Shown: positions 8,804 through 17,640 of the stretch, piece by piece | Position numbering within the stretch: the first letter of the stretch is position 1 | How the letters are laid out: every line of letters starts with the position of its first letter | Origin: Desulfovibrio sp. G11 | GTDB taxonomy: Bacteria > Desulfobacterota > Desulfovibrionia > Desulfovibrionales > Desulfovibrionaceae | Assembly (NCBI RefSeq): GCF_900243745.1 | Contig: NZ_LT984798.1 | Coordinates: 3,060,001 to 3,124,000, forward strand | Length of the DNA stretch: 64,000 bases | Direction of reading: 5' to 3' | The notes under the pieces: model-generated | What the model was told of the DNA's origin: nothing | Databases searched by the model: none | The model's input: only the letters and a program-made list of their open reading frames with translations | Translations under genes and position numbers: made by a program

Positions 8804-9991
8804 TTATTGCCAAGCCTGAGACAAAAGCGCTGTAATATCCATTTTTTCGGCATCAATCCCAGTAAGGGAGCGCTCAATCTCAAGTCCGTGCTCTTTGCTC
8901 AGGTCCAGAAATGCCGGACTGATAGATCTGCCGAGAGGGTCAAAGGCTATGATAACGCAGGGCTGTGCGGGAAAGCTGGGGTTTGAGCGGCAAACAATAC
9001 CCTGTTCGCCGCTGGATAGCTGTACCGGCGTACCAACGGGATAAATGCCCATCATCTTGATGAAGCGCTCCACATAACCTGGAGCCCAGGCCTGACCGCG
9101 CATCTTGTACATGACAGCCAGGGCAACATTGGCCGGCATGGGGGTTTTGTACACCCGCTTGGCCGAAAGGGCGTCATAGTTGTCGCTTACTGAAAGAATG
9201 CGTCCGTAGATGCCGATCTTTTTTCCTGCCAGCCGATAGGGATATCCTGTGCCGTTATGCTTCTCATGGTGCTGCGCAACAGCCTGCAAAACCTCCGGAG
9301 GCATGTTGTCTGCCTTTTTCAGCTGATTATAGCCCAGAATCACATGAGACTGCATGATCTCTTGTTCGTTGGGCGTAAGCCTGCGCGGAGCATTGAGAAT
9401 CTCCTGCGGAATGAACGCCTTGCCAAAATCGTGAAACAGACCGGCCATGCCCACCAGATGAAGTTTTTCTTCAGGCAGGCCAAGGTAATGCGCATAGGCC
9501 ACTGCAAAAATGGTCACATTGACCGAATGGGTAAAGGTATATTCGTCAGAACTTTTGAGCTTGGACAGTGAAACAAGCGCGTCCACATTGCGGTTAAGGC
9601 TGTTGACAATGGATTCTACGTAAGGCTGGGAAGCCGCAACATCAATAGCACCCCCTTGTGCGGCCTGCATGAGGCTGCGCACATGGTCAAAAGAGTCTGC
9701 ATAGATTGCAGTGGCTTTGGGGGTTTCTTCGTCCAGAGAGACCAGGGGGGCCTTGGGATCAGGCCAGACATCTTCTTCCTGAGCGGTTACGAGCTCATCC
9801 ATCTGGCGAAAACGTGAAGGGTCGTGATAGGCTTCTGTGTAGCCCTGGCTGATAATATGGTCGATCTCTTCACGTGACGTGATAAGCCCTTCTTCCATAT
9901 ACACTAGAGGGGCCTTGATCCATGAAAGGCCGGGATTGACGAGATACATCCCGGGTACAATGTCGGCAACAGTTATTTTTACTGACGCCAT
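8804..9991 (-). CDS. HD-GYP domain protein, probable c-di-GMP phosphodiesterase
   Basis: The 395-residue protein has an N-terminal DUF3391-type region (residues 1-about 130) and a complete HD-GYP domain. The metal ligands are visible as HS near 155, HDFGK at 187-191, QSH near 215, HHEKHNGTGYP at 241-251 and DNYDALSAKR near 275. These match active enzymes that linearise cyclic di-GMP. No membrane segment or receiver domain is present, so it is probably cytosolic and controlled by its N-terminal domain. The start ATG 9991 lies about 20 bases after a strong hairpin that separates it from lysC; the two genes are co-directional. Confidence 0.9.
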   Translation of the reverse strand: MASVKITVADIVPGMYLVNPGLSWIKAPLVYMEEGLITSREEIDHIISQGYTEAYHDPSRFRQMDELVTAQEEDVWPDPKAPLVSLDEETPKATAIYADSFDHVRSLMQAAQGGAIDVAASQPYVESIVNSLNRNVDALVSLSKLKSSDEYTFTHSVNVTIFAVAYAHYLGLPEEKLHLVGMAGLFHDFGKAFIPQEILNAPRRLTPNEQEIMQSHVILGYNQLKKADNMPPEVLQAVAQHHEKHNGTGYPYRLAGKKIGIYGRILSVSDNYDALSAKRVYKTPMPANVALAVMYKMRGQAWAPGYVERFIKMMGIYPVGTPVQLSSGEQGIVCRSNPSFPAQPCVIIAFDPLGRSISPAFLDLSKEHGLEIERSLTGIDAEKMDITALLSQAWQ

Positions 9992-10012
9992 GGCTAAAAA
10001 TACCCTATATGG

Positions 10013-10048
10013 CCGGCCACGGTACTATGCTACCGTGGCCGGGTTTTC
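10013..10048 (-). terminator. Strong hairpin between lysC and HD-GYP gene
   Basis: A 12-bp perfect stem (10013-10024 with 10031-10042) with a 6-nt loop. On the minus strand, the direction of the flanking genes, the stem is followed by a poor T tract; on the plus strand GTTTTC follows. It may reduce read-through from lysC or act as an mRNA end stabiliser. Confidence 0.5.
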
Positions 10049-10062
10049 AAATATGAGGGGGA

Positions 10063-11298
10063 TTAGCCAATGTCCCAATCAAGCCCGAAGGTATCGTGCA
10101 GGATGCGGACGGCCAGTTCAACGTATTTTTCCTGAATCAGGATTGTGATCTTGATTTCAGAGGTGCTTATCATGAGGATATTGATGCCTTCATGAGTGAG
10201 GGCAGCGAAGGTGCGGGCAGCAACTCCGGAATGGTTGCGCATGCCCACACCGATGGCGGACACCTTTGCCACACTTACGTCGTGCAGAATTTCTGAGGCA
10301 CCGGTCTTTTCGGCCACAGCTTCCATCACTTCGAGCGTTTGCTGCAGGTCTTTACGCGAGATGGTAAAGGTAATGTCTGTATGGCCATCCAGGCTCGTGT
10401 TCTGCACGATCATATCAACAAGGATGCCTTTTTCGGAAAGCGGACCGAATACGGCGGCGGCCATTCCCGGTACATCCGGCAGATCGCGAATGGTTACGCG
10501 GGCTTGATCTTTATCATAGGCGATGCCGGAAACAAGAACGGCTTCCATTGTGGAATCCTCCTGAGTAACGAGAGTGCCGGGATCACTACTGAATGTGGAG
10601 CGTACCCGTACGGGAACTTTATATTTTTTGGCAAATTCTACTGAGCGGATGTGCAGAACCTTGGCCCCCATGCTGGCCATTTCCAGCATTTCTTCATAGG
10701 CCACACGGTCCATTTTGCGGGCGGTGGAGCAGATGTTGGGGTCTGTGGTGTAAACGCCATCCACATCTGTGTAGATTTCGCATTCGGCGGAACCCATGGC
10801 CGCAGCAAGAGCCACTGCCGAAGTGTCTGATCCACCCCGTCCGAGAGTCGTGATACGGCCGTTTTCAGTACAGCCCTGAAAACCTGCAACTACCAGCACG
10901 TCATGATCTTTCAGAAAGCCATACAAGGCCTTGCTGTTGATGGAAAGAATACGCGCGCGGCCAAAATCATCATCGGTTGTAATGGGAATCTGCCAGCCCA
11001 GCAAAGACCGGGCGCGAATGCCGGCATCCTTGAGCAGCATGGTGAACAGGCTGATGGAAACCTGTTCGCCGGTGGCCACAAGGGCATCGCATTCCGCACT
11101 GTCGGGGGTGCCCGACCATTCGCCGGCCAGAGCAAGAAGCTGGTTGGTTTCGCCGGCTCTGGCCGACAGTACGGCTATAACCTTATAGCCCTTTTCCAGA
11201 CCGTGCAGAACCTTTTCCCGCACCTGCTTCATAGATTCAAGCTTGGCTACCGACGTGCCGCCAAACTTTTGCACCAAAATTTTCATGCCTGTATCCAT
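10063..11298 (-). CDS. lysC: Aspartate kinase
   Basis: Aspartokinase phosphorylates aspartate in the first step to lysine, threonine and methionine. The N-terminal kinase motif VQKFGGTSV and the GRGGSDTSAVALAAAMGS substrate-binding motif are intact. Two C-terminal ACT domains follow (VTIRDLPDVPG and VSAIGVGMRNHSGV), typical of feedback-regulated monofunctional enzymes. Length is 411 residues. ATG 11298 has AAGGA nine bases upstream; ATG 11286 (MKILVQKFGG) is an almost equally good start. The longer open frame would overlap tsaE. It ends the acpS-nnr-tsaE-lysC run, and lysine-pathway partners dapF and dapL lie elsewhere in the window. Confidence 0.95.
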   Translation of the reverse strand: MDTGMKILVQKFGGTSVAKLESMKQVREKVLHGLEKGYKVIAVLSARAGETNQLLALAGEWSGTPDSAECDALVATGEQVSISLFTMLLKDAGIRARSLLGWQIPITTDDDFGRARILSINSKALYGFLKDHDVLVVAGFQGCTENGRITTLGRGGSDTSAVALAAAMGSAECEIYTDVDGVYTTDPNICSTARKMDRVAYEEMLEMASMGAKVLHIRSVEFAKKYKVPVRVRSTFSSDPGTLVTQEDSTMEAVLVSGIAYDKDQARVTIRDLPDVPGMAAAVFGPLSEKGILVDMIVQNTSLDGHTDITFTISRKDLQQTLEVMEAVAEKTGASEILHDVSVAKVSAIGVGMRNHSGVAARTFAALTHEGINILMISTSEIKITILIQEKYVELAVRILHDTFGLDWDIG

Positions 11299-11357
11299 TG
11301 CCCACAATCCTTCACAGTGTACAACAGGCCAATTGCGCGAACGCAGTTCTGTAGCGT

Positions 11358-11843
11358 TCAGACTTTGCTTACAGTCCATTGCTCGCACAAATGGCGCAAC
11401 AGGGCCTCGGCCTTAAAGCCGGAGGCTTGCAGCGTCAATAAGTGACCTTCTTCGCATGCCTTCAAGGCGATGTCCAGATATTCTTCCGGCCGCTCCTGAT
11501 CCGGCAGAAACTCTGCCCATTCAATTATAATTAAAGTACGCAGGTTATCAAGAGCTTCCAGCAGGTCTTCGGGCAAGGATCCCGGGCAGCGGTAAAGGTC
11601 GCAGTGCAGTACGGGCGGCACTGTGGGATAATGGTTGCACAAAGTAAAAGAGGGGCTGGCGACCTCTGCCTCTGTGCCGCCGGGTAAACCCAGAACCATA
11701 AAGCGTGTCAGCGTTGTTTTGCCGCTGCCGAGATCTCCGCGCAGCAAAAGGGTTTTCACTTCGGGAGCGTTTTCCAGGGCGCGCACGAGCAGGTCGGCAA
11801 AACAGCGGGTATCATCAAGGGTGGCAAGAGTTATCTGGGCCAT
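11358..11843 (-). CDS. tsaE: tRNA t6A modification ATPase TsaE
   Basis: A 161-residue P-loop ATPase. Walker A is GDLGSGKTT (residues about 36-44), followed by the family motif SPSFTLCNHY and LHCDLYR, and IIIEWAEFLPD matching the conserved EW of TsaE. With TsaB, TsaC/TsaC2 and TsaD it makes N6-threonylcarbamoyladenosine at position 37 of ANN-decoding tRNAs. It overlaps the end of nnr by 13 bases, a pairing (yjeF-yjeE) conserved in many bacteria. Confidence 0.93.
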   Translation of the reverse strand: MAQITLATLDDTRCFADLLVRALENAPEVKTLLLRGDLGSGKTTLTRFMVLGLPGGTEAEVASPSFTLCNHYPTVPPVLHCDLYRCPGSLPEDLLEALDNLRTLIIIEWAEFLPDQERPEEYLDIALKACEEGHLLTLQASGFKAEALLRHLCEQWTVSKV

Positions 11844-13492
11844 GCAAGGTCATCTTCCTGGTCTTGGCTGATGGTGTGAAAAACATGAGGCAGGGCATCC
11901 GCGATGGCTGCGGCCGTATTGCCGCGCACGGGCCACTGATGGGCAAGTGAGCGCCCGGCCAGGGCGTGCAGGGCCACACCTTGTCCGGCCACGATAAGGG
12001 ACGGCCCTCCGGGAAAGGCGTGTTCCGGATTGGAACTATATGTGAAACCCGGCTTTGAGGCCAGCAGGCCGCCCAGGCAACCTGCCAGTACATCGCCCGA
12101 ACCGCCTATGGCCAACTGCGGCACGTCATATGGGCAAATGCCGGTAGGGCTTTCCTTTTGCCGCACCAGAGTTCCGGCTCCTTTAAGGATGTTGACTCCA
12201 CGGTTGAGCGAACAGAGTCCGTCCAGCGCAGCCCATCTGTCAGCCTGCACCGCCTGGGCGGAGAGCCCCAGGAGCATGGCGGCTTCACCGGGGTGGGGTG
12301 TGAGGATGTCCTCTTCCTGCACTGCGTCCAGGAGGTCACGCTCCTGTGCCATTACGGCCAGGGCGTCTGCGTCAAAAACCGTAGGAGGGCGGCGAAGCAT
12401 CATCAGGGCGCGTAAAAAGGCGGCGGCATCCCGGCCACGGCCCAGGCCAGGGCCTACTACCAGAGCGCTGCTGCGTTGCAGCAGGGCGGCAAGGGAGTCT
12501 GGAATGCTTGTGGGCCAATCGTGATCGCTGCCTTTCAGGGCAAGCGTCATTATTTCAGGCCAGCCGCACCTGATGTCGGCTGCTGCTCCGGCAGGGGCCG
12601 CTGCTGTTACAAGGCCGGCTCCAGCTCTTAAGGATGCGCGGGAGGCCAAGTGCGCCGCTCCGGCATACCCTGACGCGCCGCCAAGGACAAGTACATGCCC
12701 ATATGTGTTTTTGAAACTGTTTTCAGGCAGGCTGGCAGGAGAGCCAGGTTGCCCAATGCAACGCGCATCAATAAGATATGCCGAGCAGGGGGCGTTGCGG
12801 CGTACTATGGACGGTAGGCCGATGTCACATACGTGCACCCGGCCTGACCAGGGGCGTGCGCAGGGAAGGGCCAGTCCCGGTTTGCCCGCGACGAAGCTTG
12901 CGGTGGCCGTGGCCCGCACAGCTTCAGGTTGCGGTTGCCCCGTGCGCGCATTCAGCCCTGAAGGAATATCGAGCGCCAGCACCAGCCGCTGTGGGGCAAG
13001 GCTGTTGACGGTTTCAATAAGGGCCTGTGTTTGTGGGCGCAGCAAACCGCTGAAGCCCGTTCCCATGATGCCGTCAATAATAATATGGGGCAGGTGATCC
13101 GGGGGGAGCCGCCACTTGCCCCTGTTCCAGCGTAGCGGAAAAAAAGGCACGCCCGAAGCCCTGGCAATGGCGACGTGTCTGGCGCACGCGCCCTTGCAGC
13201 GGCGCAGGGGCTTTGCGTGGAGGACCACAGGACGGGCGTGGGCATCAACAAGGTGGCGCGCAAGGCAGACGGCATCGCCGCCGTTGTTGCCGCTGCCCAT
13301 GAAAAGCCATATGCTTTTTCCCGCAAGGTCCGGGCAGTAGCGGCGCAGGACATGCAGTGCAGCCCGCGCAGCATTTTCCATAAGCAGGATTTCGGGCAGG
13401 CCGAGGTCTGCCGCGCCCTTGTCCCAGGCACGCATTTCTTCAGGCAGGGGCAGGGGAGGGAAAAAGGGTGGGGGGCAGGCAGGAGCGGGCAT
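11831..13492 (-). CDS. nnr: Bifunctional NAD(P)H-hydrate epimerase / ADP-dependent dehydratase
   Basis: This 553-residue fusion repairs hydrated NADH and NADPH. The N-terminal YjeF_N epimerase half (about residues 1-230) shows MGSGNNGGDAVCLARHL. The C-terminal ribokinase-like dehydratase half shows GHVLVLGGASGYAGAA, LTPHPGEAAMLLGLS and IGGSGDVLAG, the nucleotide-binding and catalytic loops. Start ATG 13492 overlaps the acpS stop (TAATG) and has GGAGG upstream; residue 20 is another Met but lacks such a signal. The Pro-rich N-terminus is unusual but short. It sits in the acpS-nnr-tsaE cluster. Confidence 0.94.
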   Translation of the reverse strand: MPAPACPPPFFPPLPLPEEMRAWDKGAADLGLPEILLMENAARAALHVLRRYCPDLAGKSIWLFMGSGNNGGDAVCLARHLVDAHARPVVLHAKPLRRCKGACARHVAIARASGVPFFPLRWNRGKWRLPPDHLPHIIIDGIMGTGFSGLLRPQTQALIETVNSLAPQRLVLALDIPSGLNARTGQPQPEAVRATATASFVAGKPGLALPCARPWSGRVHVCDIGLPSIVRRNAPCSAYLIDARCIGQPGSPASLPENSFKNTYGHVLVLGGASGYAGAAHLASRASLRAGAGLVTAAAPAGAAADIRCGWPEIMTLALKGSDHDWPTSIPDSLAALLQRSSALVVGPGLGRGRDAAAFLRALMMLRRPPTVFDADALAVMAQERDLLDAVQEEDILTPHPGEAAMLLGLSAQAVQADRWAALDGLCSLNRGVNILKGAGTLVRQKESPTGICPYDVPQLAIGGSGDVLAGCLGGLLASKPGFTYSSNPEHAFPGGPSLIVAGQGVALHALAGRSLAHQWPVRGNTAAAIADALPHVFHTISQDQEDDLAWPR

Positions 13493-13866
13493 TATAACGC
13501 CTCCAGAACTACCACGGCCACGGCAGATGAGCGGTCATGGCTGATCGATACATGGCAAGAGGTCACGCCCATATCCCGGGCGCATTGCAGGGCGGCCCCA
13601 TGCAGGCGCAGTTGCGGTTTGCCGCCGGAAGTTGCTACTGTTTCCACAAGAGTGGGACCGATCCCCTGGCTGAAACCCGTTCCCAATGCTTTCACGGCGG
13701 CCTCCTTAACCGCAAAACGCCCGGCTATGTAATTGACGGTCAGAGTGGGCATTGCGGCCATCTCTTCGGGGCTGAGAACTTTTTCGGCAAAGCGGCGTCC
13801 GAAGCGTGTGAGGCTTTTTTCTATGCGCGCAAGCTCAACAATATCAACACCCAAGCCGACAATCAT
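13492..13866 (-). CDS. acpS: Holo-[acyl-carrier-protein] synthase
   Basis: AcpS transfers 4'-phosphopantetheine from CoA to the serine of acyl carrier protein. The 124-residue length is standard. The metal-binding [17 protein letters not shown] motif is at the N-terminus and the second signature [15 protein letters not shown] is central. The gene opens the operon, and its stop codon overlaps the nnr start by one base. The C-terminus ends with the expected beta-strand pattern [17 protein letters not shown]. Confidence 0.95.
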   Translation of the reverse strand: MIVGLGVDIVELARIEKSLTRFGRRFAEKVLSPEEMAAMPTLTVNYIAGRFAVKEAAVKALGTGFSQGIGPTLVETVATSGGKPQLRLHGAALQCARDMGVTSCHVSISHDRSSAVAVVVLEAL

Positions 13867-13926
13867 GCGTCATCGCTCCGTTGTGAAAAAAAGTATATTT
13901 CAGGGGAATACCCCCTAAAGGGCTGG

Positions 13927-13955
13927 TTGCCCAATGAAAAAAAATGTCGTATATG
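13927..13955 (+). promoter_or_regulatory. Candidate sigma-70 promoter for ugd
   Basis: TTGCCC (13927-13932) and TATATG (13950-13955) are separated by 17 bp in the acpS-ugd divergent gap, 85 bp upstream of the ugd start. Confidence 0.45.
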
Positions 13956-14039
13956 CGGCCATTCGGAAAACTATTTTGACCCGTTCCTGGCTGTAACGTC
14001 AAGGGCGCAGCCAGGTCAGGACGCAGGAGAACGTCATAT

Positions 14040-15374
14040 ATGAAATTGTGCATTATCGGCACCGGCTATGTTGGTCTGGTCAGCGCCGCCTGCTTTGCGG
14101 AAATGGGCAATACCGTAACGTGCGTTGATGTGAATCCCGAAGTGGTAAAAAAGCTGAATGCGGGATCTGTGCATATATTTGAACCCGGCCTTGAGCCGAT
14201 GGTGCGCCACAGTCGCGCAGACGGGCGGCTGACCTTCACTACCAGGCTTGAAGAAGGCATTGCCCAGGCTGATTGTGCTTTTATTTGTGTAGGCACGCCG
14301 CCGCAACCTGACGGCTCGTGCGACTTGAGCTTTGTCCGGCAGGTTGCCAGAGAAATCGGCCAGTACATGCAGAAAGACATGGTAGTTGTGGATAAGTCCA
14401 CTGTACCTGTGGGAACTGCGGACGAAGTGCGCGGCCTCATTGACAAGGAATTGAAAAAACGTGGCGTGGATTTGCGTGTGGATGTGGTTTCCAATCCAGA
14501 GTTTCTTAAAGAAGGCGATGCCATTGCCGACTTTATGAAGCCTGACCGCGTGGTCATCGGTACGGATTCGGAGAAGGCCGCTACCCTTATGCGTGAGCTT
14601 TACTCACCGTTTGCCCGCACCCGGGATAAAATCATTGTTATGGGCGTGCGCAGTGCGGAAATGACCAAGTACGCGGCCAACTGCATGCTTGCCACGAAAA
14701 TTTCATTTATCAATGAAATTGCCACCATCTGCGAACAGGTGGGCGCGGATGTGCGTGATGTGCGCACGGGCATCGGCTCGGATTCCCGTATCGGCTATCA
14801 GTTCATCTACCCCGGCGTGGGGTACGGCGGCTCGTGCTTTCCCAAGGACGTAAAGGCGCTTATCCGCACTGCGGAAAACGCGGGGGTCGAGCCGAGGCTG
14901 CTCAACGCGGTTGAGGCCGTCAATGCCAGACAGAAAAAATATATGGCTGCCCGGGTGGAAGAATACTTTGCGCCGCAGGGAGGCGTGGCAGGCAAAACCC
15001 TGACCATGTGGGGACTGGCCTTCAAGGCCAACACCGATGATATGCGTGAAGCCGCCGCCATTACCATTATCAATGAGCTGACGGCCAAGGGCATGAAAAT
15101 TCGTGCATTTGACCCCGTTGCCGCTGACAATGCCCGTAGTATCTTTGCGGATAACAAGCTGGTAGAGATCGTGGATGACCAGTACGCGGCCTGTCAGGGC
15201 GCACAGGGCCTTATGGTTGTGACGGAATGGAACCAGTTCCGCAATCCCGACTTTGAAAAAGTACGCGGGCTGCTGACGGCGCCTCTGCTGTTCGATGGGC
15301 GTAACCTGTACTCTCCTTCCGCCATGGCCGAGCGCGGCTTTGCCTATTTTTGCATCGGCCGGGCAAGCGTTTAG
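14040..15374 (+). CDS. ugd: UDP-glucose 6-dehydrogenase
   Basis: Oxidises UDP-glucose to UDP-glucuronate with NAD, feeding surface polysaccharide synthesis. The 444-residue product has the N-terminal Rossmann motif IGTGYVGLVSAACFAEMGN, the central FLKEGDAIADFMKPDR and the active-site cysteine in YGGSCFPKDVKAL. The C-terminal UDP-binding part shows LAFKANTDDMREA. All catalytic positions are present. AGGAG precedes the ATG. The gene appears monocistronic, with its own promoter candidate and a strong terminator; the related nucleotide-sugar dehydrogenase TviB/WbpA is less likely given length and motif spacing. Confidence 0.93.
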   Translation: MKLCIIGTGYVGLVSAACFAEMGNTVTCVDVNPEVVKKLNAGSVHIFEPGLEPMVRHSRADGRLTFTTRLEEGIAQADCAFICVGTPPQPDGSCDLSFVRQVAREIGQYMQKDMVVVDKSTVPVGTADEVRGLIDKELKKRGVDLRVDVVSNPEFLKEGDAIADFMKPDRVVIGTDSEKAATLMRELYSPFARTRDKIIVMGVRSAEMTKYAANCMLATKISFINEIATICEQVGADVRDVRTGIGSDSRIGYQFIYPGVGYGGSCFPKDVKALIRTAENAGVEPRLLNAVEAVNARQKKYMAARVEEYFAPQGGVAGKTLTMWGLAFKANTDDMREAAAITIINELTAKGMKIRAFDPVAADNARSIFADNKLVEIVDDQYAACQGAQGLMVVTEWNQFRNPDFEKVRGLLTAPLLFDGRNLYSPSAMAERGFAYFCIGRASV

Positions 15375-15415
15375 CTTATAAGCTGCGCCGGATTGCAATG
15401 GCCTTGCAGTACGCC

Positions 15416-15452
15416 AAGGGGGGTGAACGAATCACGTTCACCCCCCTTTTTG
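15416..15452 (+). terminator. Intrinsic terminator of ugd
   Basis: A long GC stem (AAGGGGGGTGAACG pairing with CGTTCACCCCCCTT) with a 5-nt loop is followed by a T run, 41 bp after the ugd stop. Confidence 0.92.
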
Positions 15453-15738
15453 TATATGTAAAGATGGTCGCCGTCGTGCTGTATATGGCGTTGGCCTGTC
15501 AATACGGTGCAGCACCAGCCTGCTGCAGGATAGTTTTGTCTGAAGCCCTGCCTGCTTGGCAGGTTTTTTATCCAAGCATGGACACACCTGGCACGAGCGG
15601 CACGATGGACATTGCTGCCCCTGGGTACGTGCATCCTGTAGTCAGCCCTGTTTCAGGGGCGACAACACATTGCATGCCCGGCGCTGCTGAAGTATACCTT
15701 TCAGAGTGAACAACCCTATTTTATTCGGGCAAGAAACT
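15453..15738. other. Intergenic region with a second terminator
   Basis: About 290 bp between the ugd terminator and the activator gene. A second stem-loop (CCTGCC, loop TGCTT, GGCAGG, then six T residues; 15548-15569) has no annotated gene upstream of it other than ugd. It could be a backup terminator or the end of a small RNA. No convincing coding frame is seen. Confidence 0.5.
15548..15570 (+). terminator. Second intrinsic terminator, orphan
   Basis: A 6-bp GC stem with a 5-nt loop followed by TTTTTT, about 100 bp after the ugd terminator. Confidence 0.6.
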
Positions 15739-17307
15739 ATGCAGCAGACAGATCCTGTTCATGATAGTGTAAAAAATCATCACGAGCAGCAGCTCAGCCT
15801 TTTATATGAGCTTGCGCAGCTCATGAATTTCACGACAGATTTGACTCAGGCTCTGGATAAGGCGTTAAAGCTCATGGCCAGGCAACTGCACATGATGCGC
15901 GGGGCCATTACCCTCATCTCGCCGCATACTGGCGAGATACGAACAGAGGCGGGCTACGGCCTGAAACCTGCTGAACTACGGCGCGGCCGTTACGTGCGCG
16001 GTGAAGGCATCACGGGCAGAGTTATTGAAAGCGGCCGCCCCATGTACATCTCCAATGTATCTGAAGAACCGCTGTTTCTTAACCGTACCCGTTCACGCGA
16101 TTTGAGCAAGGAAGGCATTTCCTTTATATGTGTGCCCATTCGTCTCAATGATCAGGTTGTGGGCGCGCTTTCTGTGGATCATCTGTTAGTGGATGAAGCT
16201 ACCCTTGAAGATGAAATGCGCCTTCTGACCATAGTATCCACGCTTCTTGGGCATGCCGCGCTGGAAACTCAGGGGCGCATGGACGAAGAAACGTCCTCCC
16301 CCCTGCGCCCCAGAGGGTTTGTAGGCAATTCCGAGGGGATGCAAAAAGTCTATGCCCAGATAGCCCAGGTGGCTCCCTCAGTAACAACGGTATTTCTTCA
16401 GGGTGAGTCGGGTACGGGTAAAGAGCTTGCCGCCCGTGCCATTCACTCAGGCAGCGCCCGTGCCGGTAAGCCATTTATTTCTCTCAATTGTGCGGCCTTG
16501 CCGGAAAATCTGATAGAGAGCGAACTGTTTGGTCATGAGCGCGGGGCTTTTACCGGGGCCAGCGCCACGCGCAAGGGACGGTTTGAACTGGCCCACGGCG
16601 GCACACTGTTTCTTGATGAAGTGGGCGAGCTGTCTCTCATGACCCAGGCCAAGCTTTTGCGTGTCTTGCAGGAGCGTGCCTTTGAGCGCCTGGGCGGAAT
16701 GGAAACCCATTATGTGGACGTACGTTTTATCACTGCCACCAACAGGAATCTTGAACACATGGTTGCCAAGGAAAGCTTCCGGCGCGACCTTTTTTACCGG
16801 TTGAACGTGTTTCCCATCTATCTGCCTCCGCTGCGGGGGCGGCCTGAAGATATACTTCCGCTTGCCAACCATTTTATCAGAAAATTTGCTCAGGCCAATG
16901 GACGGGAAAACGTACGTCTTTCTTTGTCTGTGATGGATATGCTGCAACGTTACGCATGGCCGGGCAACATTCGCGAACTGGAAAATGTCATGGAAAGGGC
17001 GGTACTGCTTTTGGGCCGTGAAGGCCTTGTTTTGCCGCAACACCTGCCCCCGGCTTTGCATGGAGCACACTGCGCCGGTATAAGCGGAGAGAGCGCCTGT
17101 GCAGCGCGCCCAGGATTTTCCGGCAGCCTGCAGGATCAGCTGGATGAGCTTGAACGGGCTTCCATAGTCGAAGCTCTGGAATTCAGCCAGGGCCAAATGG
17201 GCAAGGCCGCTGCGAGCCTTGGCCTGACAGAGCGTATCATGGCGTTACGCATGAAAAAATATGAGATCAATTATAAGGAATTCCGTCCCAGGCATAACCG
17301 TTCATAG
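15739..17307 (+). CDS. Sigma-54-dependent activator with GAF domain (NifA-like)
   Basis: The 522-residue protein has a GAF domain (about residues 20-180), a central AAA+ sigma-54 interaction domain and a C-terminal Fis-type HTH. Walker A is GESGTGKEL, the sigma-54 contact loop GAFTGA is intact, and [33 protein letters not shown] and [10 protein letters not shown] follow. The HTH is around [22 protein letters not shown]. This order is that of NifA and related GAF activators. The frame could begin at GTG 15706; neither start has a strong Shine-Dalgarno. Its position just upstream of a sigma-54-type amt promoter suggests it controls nitrogen assimilation, which is an inference. Confidence 0.88.
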   Translation: MQQTDPVHDSVKNHHEQQLSLLYELAQLMNFTTDLTQALDKALKLMARQLHMMRGAITLISPHTGEIRTEAGYGLKPAELRRGRYVRGEGITGRVIESGRPMYISNVSEEPLFLNRTRSRDLSKEGISFICVPIRLNDQVVGALSVDHLLVDEATLEDEMRLLTIVSTLLGHAALETQGRMDEETSSPLRPRGFVGNSEGMQKVYAQIAQVAPSVTTVFLQGESGTGKELAARAIHSGSARAGKPFISLNCAALPENLIESELFGHERGAFTGASATRKGRFELAHGGTLFLDEVGELSLMTQAKLLRVLQERAFERLGGMETHYVDVRFITATNRNLEHMVAKESFRRDLFYRLNVFPIYLPPLRGRPEDILPLANHFIRKFAQANGRENVRLSLSVMDMLQRYAWPGNIRELENVMERAVLLLGREGLVLPQHLPPALHGAHCAGISGESACAARPGFSGSLQDQLDELERASIVEALEFSQGQMGKAAASLGLTERIMALRMKKYEINYKEFRPRHNRS

Positions 17308-17316
17308 CCTGTTGCA

Positions 17317-17345
17317 GCCCCGTCATTACTTTTGGGGCGGTTTTG
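17317..17345 (+). terminator. Probable terminator of the sigma-54 activator gene
   Basis: GCCCC (17317-17321) pairs with GGGGC (17334-17338), followed by GGTTTTGC, ten bases after the stop codon. The stem is short. Confidence 0.5.
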
Positions 17346-17422
17346 CTGCTGCAGATCAAAAAAATACCCCGATCCACGGCTCTGTTCAAAGAGCAAGAGT
17401 TGTCTCAGAGCAGAGGGGCGTA

Positions 17423-17584
17423 ATGTATCTCTCTGCCGCCTTTGACCTTCATTTGTATGCGCACTGGAGCATGTACGTCTGGGAAGGGCAGCTGATGTGC
17501 CTGCATGTTTTTTGGCCTGCTTTTGCCATATATTACGTGTTGATTACCTGCATTGGTACGTTACGCTGTTTCCCGCGTGATTGA
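17423..17584 (+). CDS. Possible small hydrophobic protein (53 aa)
   Basis: ATG 17423 follows GAGGGG at a spacing of about five bases and opens a 53-codon frame ending 17584. The middle is hydrophobic and aromatic (MCLHVFWPAFAIYYVLITCI), consistent with one membrane segment. A clear terminator begins about ten bases after the stop. I recognise no family. The frame continues upstream into the activator gene in a different reading, so only the ATG-to-stop part is proposed. It may be chance, as composition is not strongly coding. Confidence 0.3.
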   Translation: MYLSAAFDLHLYAHWSMYVWEGQLMCLHVFWPAFAIYYVLITCIGTLRCFPRD

Positions 17585-17592
17585 GATGCCAT

Positions 17593-17640
17593 CAAGAGCA
17601 TAAAACTACACTTATGTTGTTTTATGCTCTTATTATTTTT
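17593..17640 (+). terminator. Intrinsic terminator upstream of amt region
   Basis: AAGAGCATAAAAC pairs with GTTTTATGCTCTT around a 12-nt loop, followed by ATTATTTTT. It closes the stretch that contains the possible 53-residue frame. Confidence 0.8.

Noticed and set aside
8554-8883. Minus-strand frame of 109 codons and overlapping plus-strand frames
   Set aside because: They overlap the hairpin cluster and the 3' end of the HD-GYP gene, show no family features and have no convincing start signal.
15350-15709. Plus-strand frame of 119 codons after ugd
   Set aside because: It begins inside ugd in another frame and runs through the ugd terminator; composition is non-coding.
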